Below, piece after piece: positions 1-5,373 of a DNA stretch of 7,428 bases. The DNA comes from Dehalococcoidia bacterium (lineage in GTDB: Bacteria; Chloroflexota; Dehalococcoidia; GIF9; AB-539-J10): NCBI GenBank assembly GCA_030626915.1, contig DAOUTC010000059.1, positions 1-7,428 of the forward strand, given 5' to 3'. Made by a program: the position numbers and the translations under genes. Every line of letters begins with the position of its first letter. Position 1 is the stretch's first letter. A model generated the notes under the pieces. It saw only the letters and a list, made by a program, of their open reading frames with translations, ran no database searches and had not been told where the DNA came from.

Positions 1-82
1 AAAGGGTGTTAGGCATCTGCAATACATTGCAAGCCAAAAACAAGTTGGGTTTAAGCGTAACTTCACTTGCCGACCACCTTTT

Positions 83-117
83 CACCCTCCCCCAACCCCT
101 CCCTTCAAGGGAGAGGG
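83..117. repeat. Short C-rich/G-rich hairpin repeat
   Basis: A pyrimidine-rich run is followed by its purine-rich partner: CTCCCTT (99-105) pairs with AAGGGAG (107-113), realistically a CTCCC/GGGAG stem with a small loop. Sequences of this style are a common dispersed intergenic repeat in environmental bacterial genomes (general knowledge). It is not followed by a T-run good enough to call a terminator. Only one copy is in this window, so repeat status rests on recognition. Confidence 0.5.
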
Positions 118-172
118 ATTTTGTAATACGTTATGTGGAAGATATAGTATAATGCTCCTTTGTTACTCTAAA

Positions 173-201
173 TGAGATTCTTCGCTTCGCTCAGAATGAC
201 A
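173..201. repeat. Partial copy of the CTCAGAATGAC-ending repeat
   Basis: The piece runs from TGAGATTCTTCGC to CTCAGAATGACA. The 11-mer CTCAGAATGAC occurs at 190-200 and again at 433-443, with a one-base variant (CTCGGAATGAC) at 1470-1480. The GAGATTCTTC part recurs at 386-395, and GAGATTCTTCGC at 1419-1430. It therefore looks like a truncated member of the same family as the elements at 359-444 and 1401-1486. Confidence 0.6.
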
Positions 202-213
202 CCCCTTTCCTTC

Positions 214-299
214 GTCATTGCGAGGCACGAGGTGCCGAAGCAATCCCGGTGGGGAGTGGTAGCCTTTATAACAGATTGCCACGCTTCGCTCGCAATGAC
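214..299. repeat. Palindromic element with GTCATTGCGAG ends
   Basis: The element has perfect 11-bp terminal inverted repeats: GTCATTGCGAG at 214-224 and CTCGCAATGAC at 289-299. Further inward the arms match imperfectly (GAAGCAATC against the complement of GATTGCCACGCTTC). An inner hairpin GGCAC-GAG-GTGCC lies at 224-236. It is about 86 bp and codes for nothing. This resembles widespread small palindromic intergenic elements in environmental bacteria (general knowledge), probably a non-autonomous mobile repeat, though no transposase is in the window and no target duplication is clear. Confidence 0.65.
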
Positions 300-358
300 A
301 AAAAAGCGAAGGGGCTAGAATGACAAGAAGAGAGTGGCTGAGGATGGCAAGCTCCCAC

Positions 359-444
359 TGTCACCCTGAGCGAAGCGAGGGGTCTGAGATTCTTCAGTCG
401 CGGAGTTTACACTGAGCGAAGCCGAAGTCTCCCTCAGAATGACA
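359..444. repeat. Palindromic element with TGTCA...TGACA ends, left of the PHP gene
   Basis: The left end TGTCACCCTGAG (359-370) matches 10 of 12 bases of the complement of the right end CTCAGAATGACA (433-444). The interior includes GCGGAGTTTACACTGAGCGA at 400-419, which returns with a single mismatch at 1401-1420 on the far side of the PHP gene. The element ends 29 bp before the PHP start codon, so any promoter for that gene must lie in or upstream of the repeat cluster. Confidence 0.65.
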
Positions 445-473
445 GGAAAAAGTGAAGTGTTGAAGAAATAGAA

Positions 474-1337
474 ATGAAAATAGATTTACACATCCATACC
501 AAGACTTGCTCGGACGGCAGTCTCTCCATTGAGGAGGTTTTCCAGGAAGCCAAAAATAGAAATATTGATTTAATGTCCACCACTGACCACGATTCTATAG
601 ACTGCCAGGAAAGAGCTATTGCTTTAGCAAGAGAGCTTGGCATATCTTACATCACCGGAGTAGAATTGAATGTGACTTTCCAGTATCGAGGTAGTAATCC
701 CGTTTCCCTGGATTTCCTGGGATACCAGTATGATATCCGTAATCAAGAACTGAAAAGCAAGCTTCAATTGATAAAAGAACATAGAGAAACAAGAGCACGT
801 CAAATCTTAGAAAAACTAAATGTTGAGTTCGCTAAAGAGGGTATTGAAAGATTCACCGAAAAAGACCTCAAGAATATACAAGATAGTGTCGATGGTGTAT
901 TCGGACGACCACATATAGCGAATTACCTGATAGAAAAAGGGATTGTGAAAGATAAGCAAGAAGCCTTCGATAAGTATCTGGTTAAGTGCGATGTCCCCAA
1001 ATATCCGCTTTCGCTGGCTGAAGCGTCAAAATTGATCAGGAACGTCGGCGGCATACTGGTGCATGCCCACCCCAATGACCCCCAGGGAACATCTTTAGTA
1101 AGCATAACACCTGATTTGGATGAACAAACGAAGATTATAGAGAAATATATGCTAGAATACATCGATGGTGTTGAGTGCTGGCATTCAAGAAACGATGCCA
1201 ACACCACGATGCACTACATTGAGTTCGCCAGGAAGCATAGTCTGCTCATGACCGGGGGCAGCGATTGCCATCAAAAACCGATACTTATGGGTACACTGGA
1301 TATACCCGATTATGTTGCTGAGCAGTTCAGGAGATAG
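474..1337 (+). CDS. PHP-domain phosphoesterase, TrpH/YciV (RNase AM) type
   Basis: This 287-residue protein carries the metal-binding PHP signature: HIH (residues 6-8) with SDG (13-15), TTDHDS (36-41), GVELN (62-66), GRPHIA (144-149), HAHP (197-200) and GSDCH (262-266). The order and length match the TrpH/YciV branch, whose characterised members hydrolyse nucleotide 3',5'-bisphosphates and trim RNA 5' ends exonucleolytically; the exact substrate here is inference. A polymerase-associated PHP domain or histidinol phosphatase is less likely given the stand-alone size and the GRPHIA insert. No signal peptide is seen, so it is cytoplasmic. ATG 474 is the only start after the in-frame stop at 453-455, but it lacks a clear Shine-Dalgarno sequence. 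The gene stands alone between two related repeats (359-444 and 1401-1486), with no neighbour to suggest a pathway. Confidence 0.92.
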   Translation: MKIDLHIHTKTCSDGSLSIEEVFQEAKNRNIDLMSTTDHDSIDCQERAIALARELGISYITGVELNVTFQYRGSNPVSLDFLGYQYDIRNQELKSKLQLIKEHRETRARQILEKLNVEFAKEGIERFTEKDLKNIQDSVDGVFGRPHIANYLIEKGIVKDKQEAFDKYLVKCDVPKYPLSLAEASKLIRNVGGILVHAHPNDPQGTSLVSITPDLDEQTKIIEKYMLEYIDGVECWHSRNDANTTMHYIEFARKHSLLMTGGSDCHQKPILMGTLDIPDYVAEQFRR

Positions 1338-1400
1338 AAGAATGAAGTTCTCTTCAGCCAATAGATGAGATTGTGGAAACAAATTGGAGTAGATTACCTC

Positions 1401-1486
1401 GCGGAGTTTACCCTGAGCGAGATTCTTCGCTCGCTTTCCCTTCGCTATACTCAGGGCTTCGGCTCACCCCTCGGAATGACAAGAAG
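1401..1486. repeat. Repeat between the PHP gene and ahcY, related to 359-444
   Basis: It begins with a 20-base match, one mismatch, to 400-419 and ends with CTCGGAATGACAAGAAG, of which GAATGACAAGAAG (1474-1486) recurs exactly at 318-330. Internally CCCTGAG (1411-1417) can pair with CTCAGGG (1450-1456), enclosing a hairpin GAGCGA (1415-1420)/TCGCTC (1427-1432) that competes for the same bases. The element fills most of the 173-bp gap before ahcY. No promoter for the ahcY-metK unit could be separated from it. Confidence 0.6.
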
Positions 1487-1510
1487 CGAAGGGCTCCTAG
1501 CTAACAGCTA

Positions 1511-2767
1511 ATGAAAAATTATGACGTTAAAGACCTTTCCCTGGCCGAGCAAGGCAAGCTTCGCATTGACTGGGCTGGCAGGGAGATGCCGGTAGTCAAG
1601 GTAATAAAGCAGAGATTTGCCAAGGAGAAACCCCTCGAGGGAATCCGCATTTCCGCCTGCCTTCATATCACCACAGAAACAGCCAATTTGTCTCTAGCTT
1701 TAAGAGAGGGCGGTGCTGACTTAGTCCTTTGTGCCTCTAACCCCTTAAGCACCCAGGATGATGCGGCTGCCGCCTTAGTTGATTATGGCATTCCAGTAAA
1801 TGCCATAAGGGGTGAGGATAATGAAACTTACTATAGGCATATCCTCACTGCCCTGGAACATAAACCACAGCTTACCATGGACGATGGCGCCGATTTGGTT
1901 TCCACCCTTCATAAAGAACATACTGAACTTGCTGCCGATGTGATTGGTGGCACGGAAGAAACCACCACAGGTGTTATCAGATTGAGGAATATGGCCAGAG
2001 CAAGAAAGCTAGGTTACCCTATTATTGCCGTAAATGATGCTCAAACCAAGCGTTTCTTCGATAACCGCTACGGCACAGGACAAAGCACCATTGACGGTAT
2101 CACCAGATCCACCAACATATTATGGGCAGGGAGGAAGGTGGTTGTTTGCGGCTACGGCTGGTGTGGCAAAGGGATAGCTAAGCGAGCTCAAGGGATGGGA
2201 GCGCAGGTTATTGTCACCGAAGTCAATCCTATCTCTGCATTGGAAGCCGCCATGGATGGCTACCAAGTCATGCCTCTGATTGAGGCCTGCAAGGTAGGAG
2301 ATATTTTCATCACTGCCACCGGCAATAAGAATGTCCTTGATAAAGCTCACTTTGTACAAATGAAGGATGGAGCTATTGTGGCTAACAGCGGTCACTTCAA
2401 TGTGGAAATAAATATCCCCGCTCTGGAAAGCTTGTCCAAATCAAAAAGAAGAATACGCCCTTTTGTGGATGAATATACCCTAAACGCCGGAAAACACATC
2501 TACTTACTGGGCGAAGGAAGGCTCATCAATTTAGCTGCCGCCGAGGGACATCCGGCCAGCGTTATGGACATGAGCTTTGCCAATCAGGCTTTATGTCTAG
2601 AGTGGCTGGTTAAAATGAAGGGAAAACTAAAGCCAGATGTTTATCCTGTGCCTGGGGATATTGATAGAGAGGTAGGACGACTAAAACTCTCCTCTATGGG
2701 AATTGCTATTGACTCCCTGACCGAGGAGCAAAGAAAATATCTTGAGAGCTGGGAGTCAGGTACATAA
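1511..2767 (+). CDS. ahcY: Adenosylhomocysteinase (S-adenosylhomocysteine hydrolase)
   Basis: It reversibly splits S-adenosylhomocysteine to adenosine and homocysteine, using tightly bound NAD, and relieves product inhibition of methyltransferases. Family landmarks are all present: LHITTETA (51-58), SNPLSTQDD (76-84), DDGADL (124-129), EETTTG (149-154), TK...FDN (179-185, with the catalytic Lys180 and Asp184), the NAD-binding GYGWCGKG (214-221), acidic Glu237 after the second Rossmann strand, NSGHF (292-296), EGHPAS (345-350) and the C-terminal KPDVY (374-378) that completes the neighbour's NAD site. At 418 residues it is the compact form; SNPLSTQDD, YGTGQS, GYGWCGKG and the long tail after KPDVY follow the archaeal/thermophile type. 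ATG 1511 is the first start after an in-frame stop at 1502-1504 but has no good Shine-Dalgarno. metK follows 13 bp later, so the two are co-transcribed. Confidence 0.97.
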   Translation: MKNYDVKDLSLAEQGKLRIDWAGREMPVVKVIKQRFAKEKPLEGIRISACLHITTETANLSLALREGGADLVLCASNPLSTQDDAAAALVDYGIPVNAIRGEDNETYYRHILTALEHKPQLTMDDGADLVSTLHKEHTELAADVIGGTEETTTGVIRLRNMARARKLGYPIIAVNDAQTKRFFDNRYGTGQSTIDGITRSTNILWAGRKVVVCGYGWCGKGIAKRAQGMGAQVIVTEVNPISALEAAMDGYQVMPLIEACKVGDIFITATGNKNVLDKAHFVQMKDGAIVANSGHFNVEINIPALESLSKSKRRIRPFVDEYTLNAGKHIYLLGEGRLINLAAAEGHPASVMDMSFANQALCLEWLVKMKGKLKPDVYPVPGDIDREVGRLKLSSMGIAIDSLTEEQRKYLESWESGT

Positions 2768-2772
2768 AAAGG
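2767..2772 (+). promoter_or_regulatory. Ribosome binding site that fixes the metK start
   Basis: AAAAGG lies in the 13-bp ahcY-metK gap (its first base is the last base of the ahcY stop codon), 8 bases before ATG 2781. The frame is open back to a TTG at 2742 inside ahcY, but that start has no matching site and would add 13 residues unlike any MetK N-terminus. Confidence 0.75.
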
Positions 2773-2780
2773 AACTAAAA

Positions 2781-3992
2781 ATGCCAAACAGCTTTAATCA
2801 GCTAGCTTCATACTTAGCCACTTCGGAGTCTGTTACCGAAGGGCATCCAGATAAGCTATGTGACCAAATCTCCGACGCCATACTTGATGATATATTAGAA
2901 AAAGACCCTTTTGCTCACGTTGCCTGTGAAGTTTCTGTCGTCATGGGCATGGTAACAGTGATGGGTGAGATCACCTGCGATTGTTATGTAGAAATTCCCG
3001 GCATTGTGCGCCAGGTGCTCAGAGATGCCGGCTATACCAAACCTGAATATGGCTTTGATTATCGAACTTGCGGCATCCTTGTCTCTATTAAGGAACAGTC
3101 AAGCGACATCGCCGCTGGTGTTAGCCAATCTTTGGAGACAAGGACAGGAGAGGCAACCAATAAAATCCTAGATAAAACTGGCGCTGGCGACCAGGGAATG
3201 ATGGTCGGTTTTGCCTGCAAAGAAACGCCTGAACTTATGCCCTTGCCCATCTCTCTAGCACATAAACTATGCCGACGCTTGGCTGAAGTAAGAAAAGACA
3301 AAACCATACCTTACCTTCGCCCAGATGGTAAATCTCAGGTCACCATAGAATATAGTCATGGCATACCAAAAAGAGTTGTTTGCCTTGTTCTTGGTGCTCA
3401 ACATGACCCTGGGGTGGAACGCAATGTTATTGAAGGTGACCTTAGAAAGCAGGTGATTAGCAAAGTCATTCCCGCTAGTTTAATAGATAGCGAGACTAAG
3501 TTTTACATCAACAGCGCTGGACAGTTTGTTATTGGGGGACCTGTAAGCGATACCGGCTTTACGGGGCGGAAAATCATAGCTGACACTTATGGCAGTGCCT
3601 GCCGACATGGCGGCGGCTGCTTCTCAGGCAAGGACCCGACCAAGGTAGACCGCTCTGCTGCCTATATGGCTAGGTATGCCGCCAAGAACCTGGTAGCTGC
3701 TGGACTTGCTGATTACTTGGAGCTTCAGGTGGCTTACACTATTGGCAAGGCGCGCCCTTTATCATTATCTGTAGAGACATTTGGCACAGGAAAAGTCCCT
3801 GATAAAACCATCCTCCATCTTATCAATGAGCATTTCGATTTTCGCCCCGAAGCTATCATTAGAGCTTTGGACTTGCGCCGCCCCATCTACCGCCAAACTG
3901 CCGTTTATGGCCATTTCGGCAGAAAGGACCTTGACCTCCCCTGGGAGAAAACAGACAAAGCTGAAATCCTCAGGGCTGAGGCAGGACTATAA
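2781..3992 (+). CDS. metK: S-adenosylmethionine synthetase
   Basis: It makes S-adenosylmethionine from methionine and ATP and hydrolyses the resulting tripolyphosphate; the enzyme is cytoplasmic, usually a tetramer, and needs Mg and K ions. Starting at ATG 2781 gives 403 residues, normal for bacterial MetK. Diagnostic segments are SESVTEGHPDK (15-25, with catalytic His22 and Asp24), GAGDQGMMVGFA (135-146), GGPVSDTGFTGRK (252-264), the phosphate loop HGGGCFSGKDPTK (276-288), DRSAAYMARY (290-299) and ETFGTG (332-337). The ATP/phosphate region is slightly unusual: GSACRHGGGCFSGKD carries two cysteines where most family members have small residues (typically GGxARHGGGAFSGKD). All three domains are complete. 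It sits 13 bp behind ahcY, uniting SAM synthesis with removal of its methylation by-product, and ends 13 bp from the convergent phosphatase gene. Confidence 0.97.
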   Translation: MPNSFNQLASYLATSESVTEGHPDKLCDQISDAILDDILEKDPFAHVACEVSVVMGMVTVMGEITCDCYVEIPGIVRQVLRDAGYTKPEYGFDYRTCGILVSIKEQSSDIAAGVSQSLETRTGEATNKILDKTGAGDQGMMVGFACKETPELMPLPISLAHKLCRRLAEVRKDKTIPYLRPDGKSQVTIEYSHGIPKRVVCLVLGAQHDPGVERNVIEGDLRKQVISKVIPASLIDSETKFYINSAGQFVIGGPVSDTGFTGRKIIADTYGSACRHGGGCFSGKDPTKVDRSAAYMARYAAKNLVAAGLADYLELQVAYTIGKARPLSLSVETFGTGKVPDKTILHLINEHFDFRPEAIIRALDLRRPIYRQTAVYGHFGRKDLDLPWEKTDKAEILRAEAGL

Positions 3993-4005
3993 AGGTAAGC
4001 TTTCT

Positions 4006-4812
4006 TCAAACAATCTCTATCCTTATATCATTCACGCTCTTCACTTCTTTTTCCAAATCAACCCAAGCTATAGTGCGCCGAGAAACATAAGCAGAAGAGG
4101 TGAAGATAGTGAGACATCTTCCCTTATACATCGTTTGAGGAGCGTTTGGCTGATGAGACCTTATCAAGACATTTTTGCCAAAGCGGGACATAGCTTCTGC
4201 AAACCACCCCTGGCCAAATTGAGGCCTCCCAGTGTAGGGGTCATATCCCAGGAATCCTCCTCTTCTTTCCTGCCAATCCCCCCAGGTTATCTGGTGCCAT
4301 TCGGCATTACCTAATTTTATTCCATCTATATCCTCCAAACTTGGCACATGAGGAAGTGCGCCGTGCAAAGCAATGACACCATTGGGAGTGGACACCGCCA
4401 GTGGCAATTGAGAAAGAACTTCAGCATATAGCTGGCGAAGCTCGGCATCCAAACTTTCCCAAAAATCCGCAGGGTGAAAATGCACTACACTATAACCCTC
4501 GTGGTTCCCCATAAGGAGAAAAAGGCTATCAGGGTGCTTAAGCTTCTGCTTAAGCAAGAAGTTAATATTCTCCAAAGAAGCTGGACCACGGTCCACGTAA
4601 TCCCCCAGGAAGACTAGCTTATTCCCCGGTTTAAGATACCTCTCCATAATTTTCTCCGTGGCTTCGAAGTCACCATGGGTATCACCAACAAAAATCACCT
4701 CACCTGACTGTAAACGAATTAAATTTGGCTCCTGTTGAAATCTTTCCTCAACCTCAATCAGCAACCGTTTTATTTCTTCTCTGGTCATATTACTTAAACC
4801 TTTTCTCATCAT
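4006..4812 (-). CDS. PPP-type metallophosphoesterase (protein Ser/Thr phosphatase-like)
   Basis: This 268-residue calcineurin-like phosphatase shows the full PPP set: GDTHGD (43-48), GDYVDRG (70-76), GNHE (102-105), HGALP (150-154, in place of HGG) and RSHQP (218-222). It also has ITWGDW (175-180) and TIFTSSAY (235-242), which align with the WSDP and SAPNY regions of eukaryotic PP1/PP2A. The residues that hold the two metals and the phosphate-binding arginines and histidines are all visible. Protein phosphatase activity is therefore likely; a diadenosine tetraphosphatase or other phosphoesterase role is possible. No membrane segment or signal peptide is present. Start choice is uncertain: ATG 4812 and 4809 have no Shine-Dalgarno, while ATG 4788 (residue 9) follows AAAAGG by 10 bases and gives 260 residues. 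No protein kinase gene is in the window. Confidence 0.92.
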   Translation of the reverse strand: MMRKGLSNMTREEIKRLLIEVEERFQQEPNLIRLQSGEVIFVGDTHGDFEATEKIMERYLKPGNKLVFLGDYVDRGPASLENINFLLKQKLKHPDSLFLLMGNHEGYSVVHFHPADFWESLDAELRQLYAEVLSQLPLAVSTPNGVIALHGALPHVPSLEDIDGIKLGNAEWHQITWGDWQERRGGFLGYDPYTGRPQFGQGWFAEAMSRFGKNVLIRSHQPNAPQTMYKGRCLTIFTSSAYVSRRTIAWVDLEKEVKSVNDIRIEIV

Positions 4813-4833
4813 GAAAAGAAAAACGCTTTTAAC

Positions 4834-4863
4834 AGCATAGATTCTTTCTTAGGCAAAAATCAA
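4834..4863 (-). promoter_or_regulatory. Candidate promoter of the PPP phosphatase gene
   Basis: On the minus strand, TTGATT (4863-4858) and TATGCT (4839-4834) are separated by 18 bases, each four of six to the sigma-70 consensus by my reading. The predicted transcript would start near 4827. That leaves about 15 bases before ATG 4812, or about 39 before ATG 4788, the latter being more comfortable for a ribosome. The evidence is pattern only. Confidence 0.3.
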
Positions 4864-4895
4864 TGGTTAAGGTGCTTTACTTTGAAAGGCCAGGC

Positions 4896-4907
4896 TGAAC
4901 TAGTTCA
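4896..4907. promoter_or_regulatory. Perfect 12-bp palindrome TGAACTAGTTCA in the divergent intergenic region
   Basis: TGAACTAGTTCA equals its own reverse complement and lies between the divergent phosphatase and membrane-protein genes, about 85 bp upstream of the former. TTTGAA (4881-4886) and TTCAAA (4904-4909) form a wider inverted pair overlapping it. This is compatible with a dimeric repressor site, but no regulator gene lies nearby and only one copy was noticed. Confidence 0.3.
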
Positions 4908-4923
4908 AATAGATGGGTGACAC

Positions 4924-4954
4924 CTCAAAGTATGGAGTTATCTCTCACTTTGAG
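4924..4954. repeat. 8-bp inverted repeat CTCAAAGT/ACTTTGAG
   Basis: CTCAAAGT (4924-4931) and ACTTTGAG (4947-4954) are perfect complements separated by 15 bases. The core ACTTTGA also occurs in direct orientation at 4879-4885. It could be an operator with spaced half-sites or a weak hairpin. No T-run follows, so it is not a standard terminator. Confidence 0.35.
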
Positions 4955-4994
4955 TTTGGAACGAGCTCTAGCAGTTCTTTATGTCATTCCAAAA

Positions 4995-5003
4995 TGTTAA
5001 TAT
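4995..5003 (+). promoter_or_regulatory. Weak extended -10 candidate for the membrane protein-mutase operon
   Basis: TGT-TAATAT reads as an extended -10 motif (TGn plus four of six -10 bases), with only TTCTTT at the -35 position (4975-4980). It overlaps the perfect palindrome TTAATATTAA (4997-5006). A transcript starting near 5010 would carry the two-hairpin repeat as its leader. Low confidence. Confidence 0.22.
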
Positions 5004-5015
5004 TAAAGCAATCTT

Positions 5016-5069
5016 GTAGGGTTGGGGCTCGTCCCCAACCACTAAGGCGGGGATAAACCCCGCCACTAC
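5016..5069. repeat. Two-hairpin repeat with GTAG/CTAC ends
   Basis: GTAG (5016-5019) pairs with CTAC (5066-5069). Inside are two perfect hairpins: GGTTGGGG (5020-5027)/CCCCAACC (5033-5040) with a 5-base loop, and GGCGGGG (5046-5052)/CCCCGCC (5058-5064) with loop ATAAA. Together they can form a three-way junction. The style matches a dispersed intergenic repeat seen in many environmental bacterial genomes (general knowledge). The element lies immediately upstream of the membrane-protein gene, whose GGAG ribosome binding site begins at 5070, the first base after the repeat. Confidence 0.7.
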
Positions 5070-5072
5070 GGA

Positions 5073-5354
5073 GTGACGTTGCTTACCATAAGATTGCCCT
5101 TTCTTCTTCTAGTCCTTATAATTGGTTATATAGGAACAAGGAGGGCAGAGCAAATGAAGGGATTAAAAGTCCTGACTATTAAGGAGTGGTTGGTAAGCCA
5201 TCTATTCATCTTCGCTGGCCTTATACTGATTAGCGTCCGGCTATATGGTGTCAATCCACCACAGGTAAACTTGCTCGTTTTGGGGATTTGGCTCCTAGTA
5301 GGTGGTTTCTGCTGGGTGGCGGCTTATGCCCTGAGAAAGCTTACTGGTCGCTAG
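5073..5354 (+). CDS. Small membrane protein of unknown function, three predicted helices
   Basis: I do not recognise this family. The longest reading, from GTG 5073, gives 93 residues with three hydrophobic stretches near residues 8-20, 41-58 and 66-86, basic residues between the first two (RR at 23-24) and a basic C-terminus (RKLTGR). The start is uncertain. GTG 5073 overlaps its own GGAG; TTG 5079 sits 5 bases after GGAG (5070-5073) and is the best long start; ATG 5154 has the strongest site of all, AAGGAGGG at 5138-5145 with 8 bases spacing, but yields only 66 residues and drops the first helix. That AAGGAGGG also encodes the RR pair, so it may be coincidence. The mutase starts 19 bp after the stop, so it is probably the first gene of that operon. 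No catalytic motif is visible. Confidence 0.68.
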   Translation: MTLLTIRLPFLLLVLIIGYIGTRRAEQMKGLKVLTIKEWLVSHLFIFAGLILISVRLYGVNPPQVNLLVLGIWLLVGGFCWVAAYALRKLTGR

Positions 5355-5359
5355 ATTAT

Positions 5360-5366
5360 AAAGGAG
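5360..5366 (+). promoter_or_regulatory. Strong ribosome binding site of the mutase gene
   Basis: AAAGGAG ends 7 bases before ATG 5374, an ideal arrangement. It settles the start of the phosphohexomutase and lies within the short gap after the membrane-protein stop, consistent with co-transcription. Confidence 0.8.
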
Positions 5367-5373
5367 CCTTGTT

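Larger units (their letters stand above)
1..473. other. Gene-free left margin filled with dispersed repeats
   Basis: I see no supportable gene here. Frames 2 and 3 of the + strand are open for about 50 codons from the left edge, but they read through a low-complexity repeat and resemble no family, so they are not called. The stretch holds at least four repeat fragments, listed separately: a C-rich/G-rich hairpin repeat near 83-117, a short CTCAGAATGAC-ending piece near 173-201, an element with GTCATTGCGAG ends at 214-299, and an element with TGTCA/TGACA ends at 359-444. A small inverted repeat TGCAAT-AC-ATTGCA lies at 18-31. No tRNA, CRISPR or transposase remnant is visible. Confidence 0.7.

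Noticed and set aside
148..153. Perfect TATAAT in the left repeat region as a promoter for the PHP gene
   Set aside because: No acceptable -35 at 16-18 bases and no extended -10; it lies over 300 bp upstream with several repeats in between.
2..172. Open frames at the left edge (+ strand, frames 2 and 3) that could be the tail of an upstream gene
   Set aside because: They pass through the low-complexity repeat at 83-117, both frames are open at once, and neither translation resembles a known family.
434..1382. Minus-strand reading frames opposite the PHP gene
   Set aside because: They overlap the strongly supported PHP coding sequence, lack family motifs and have no ribosome binding sites.
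359..1486. CRISPR array or composite transposon around the PHP gene
   Set aside because: The repeats are few, imperfect and irregularly spaced, and no transposase or cas gene is present.
1338..1510. SAH or SAM riboswitch ahead of ahcY-metK
   Set aside because: The gap is mostly repeat sequence related to 359-444; I could not recognise any conserved SAH or SAM riboswitch core.
2742..2780. Upstream TTG start for metK inside the ahcY end
   Set aside because: It would add 13 residues unlike MetK N-termini and has no suitable ribosome binding site, whereas ATG 2781 does.
2120..3307. Minus-strand reading frames opposite ahcY and metK
   Set aside because: They are antisense shadows of two unmistakable enzymes and show no protein-like motif.
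3781..4314. A 177-codon + strand frame spanning the metK end and the opposite strand of the phosphatase gene
   Set aside because: It overlaps two well-supported genes in other frames and its translation has no recognisable features.
5016..5069. Two-hairpin element as a rho-independent terminator
   Set aside because: Neither hairpin is followed by a T-run, and the element matches a dispersed repeat design instead.
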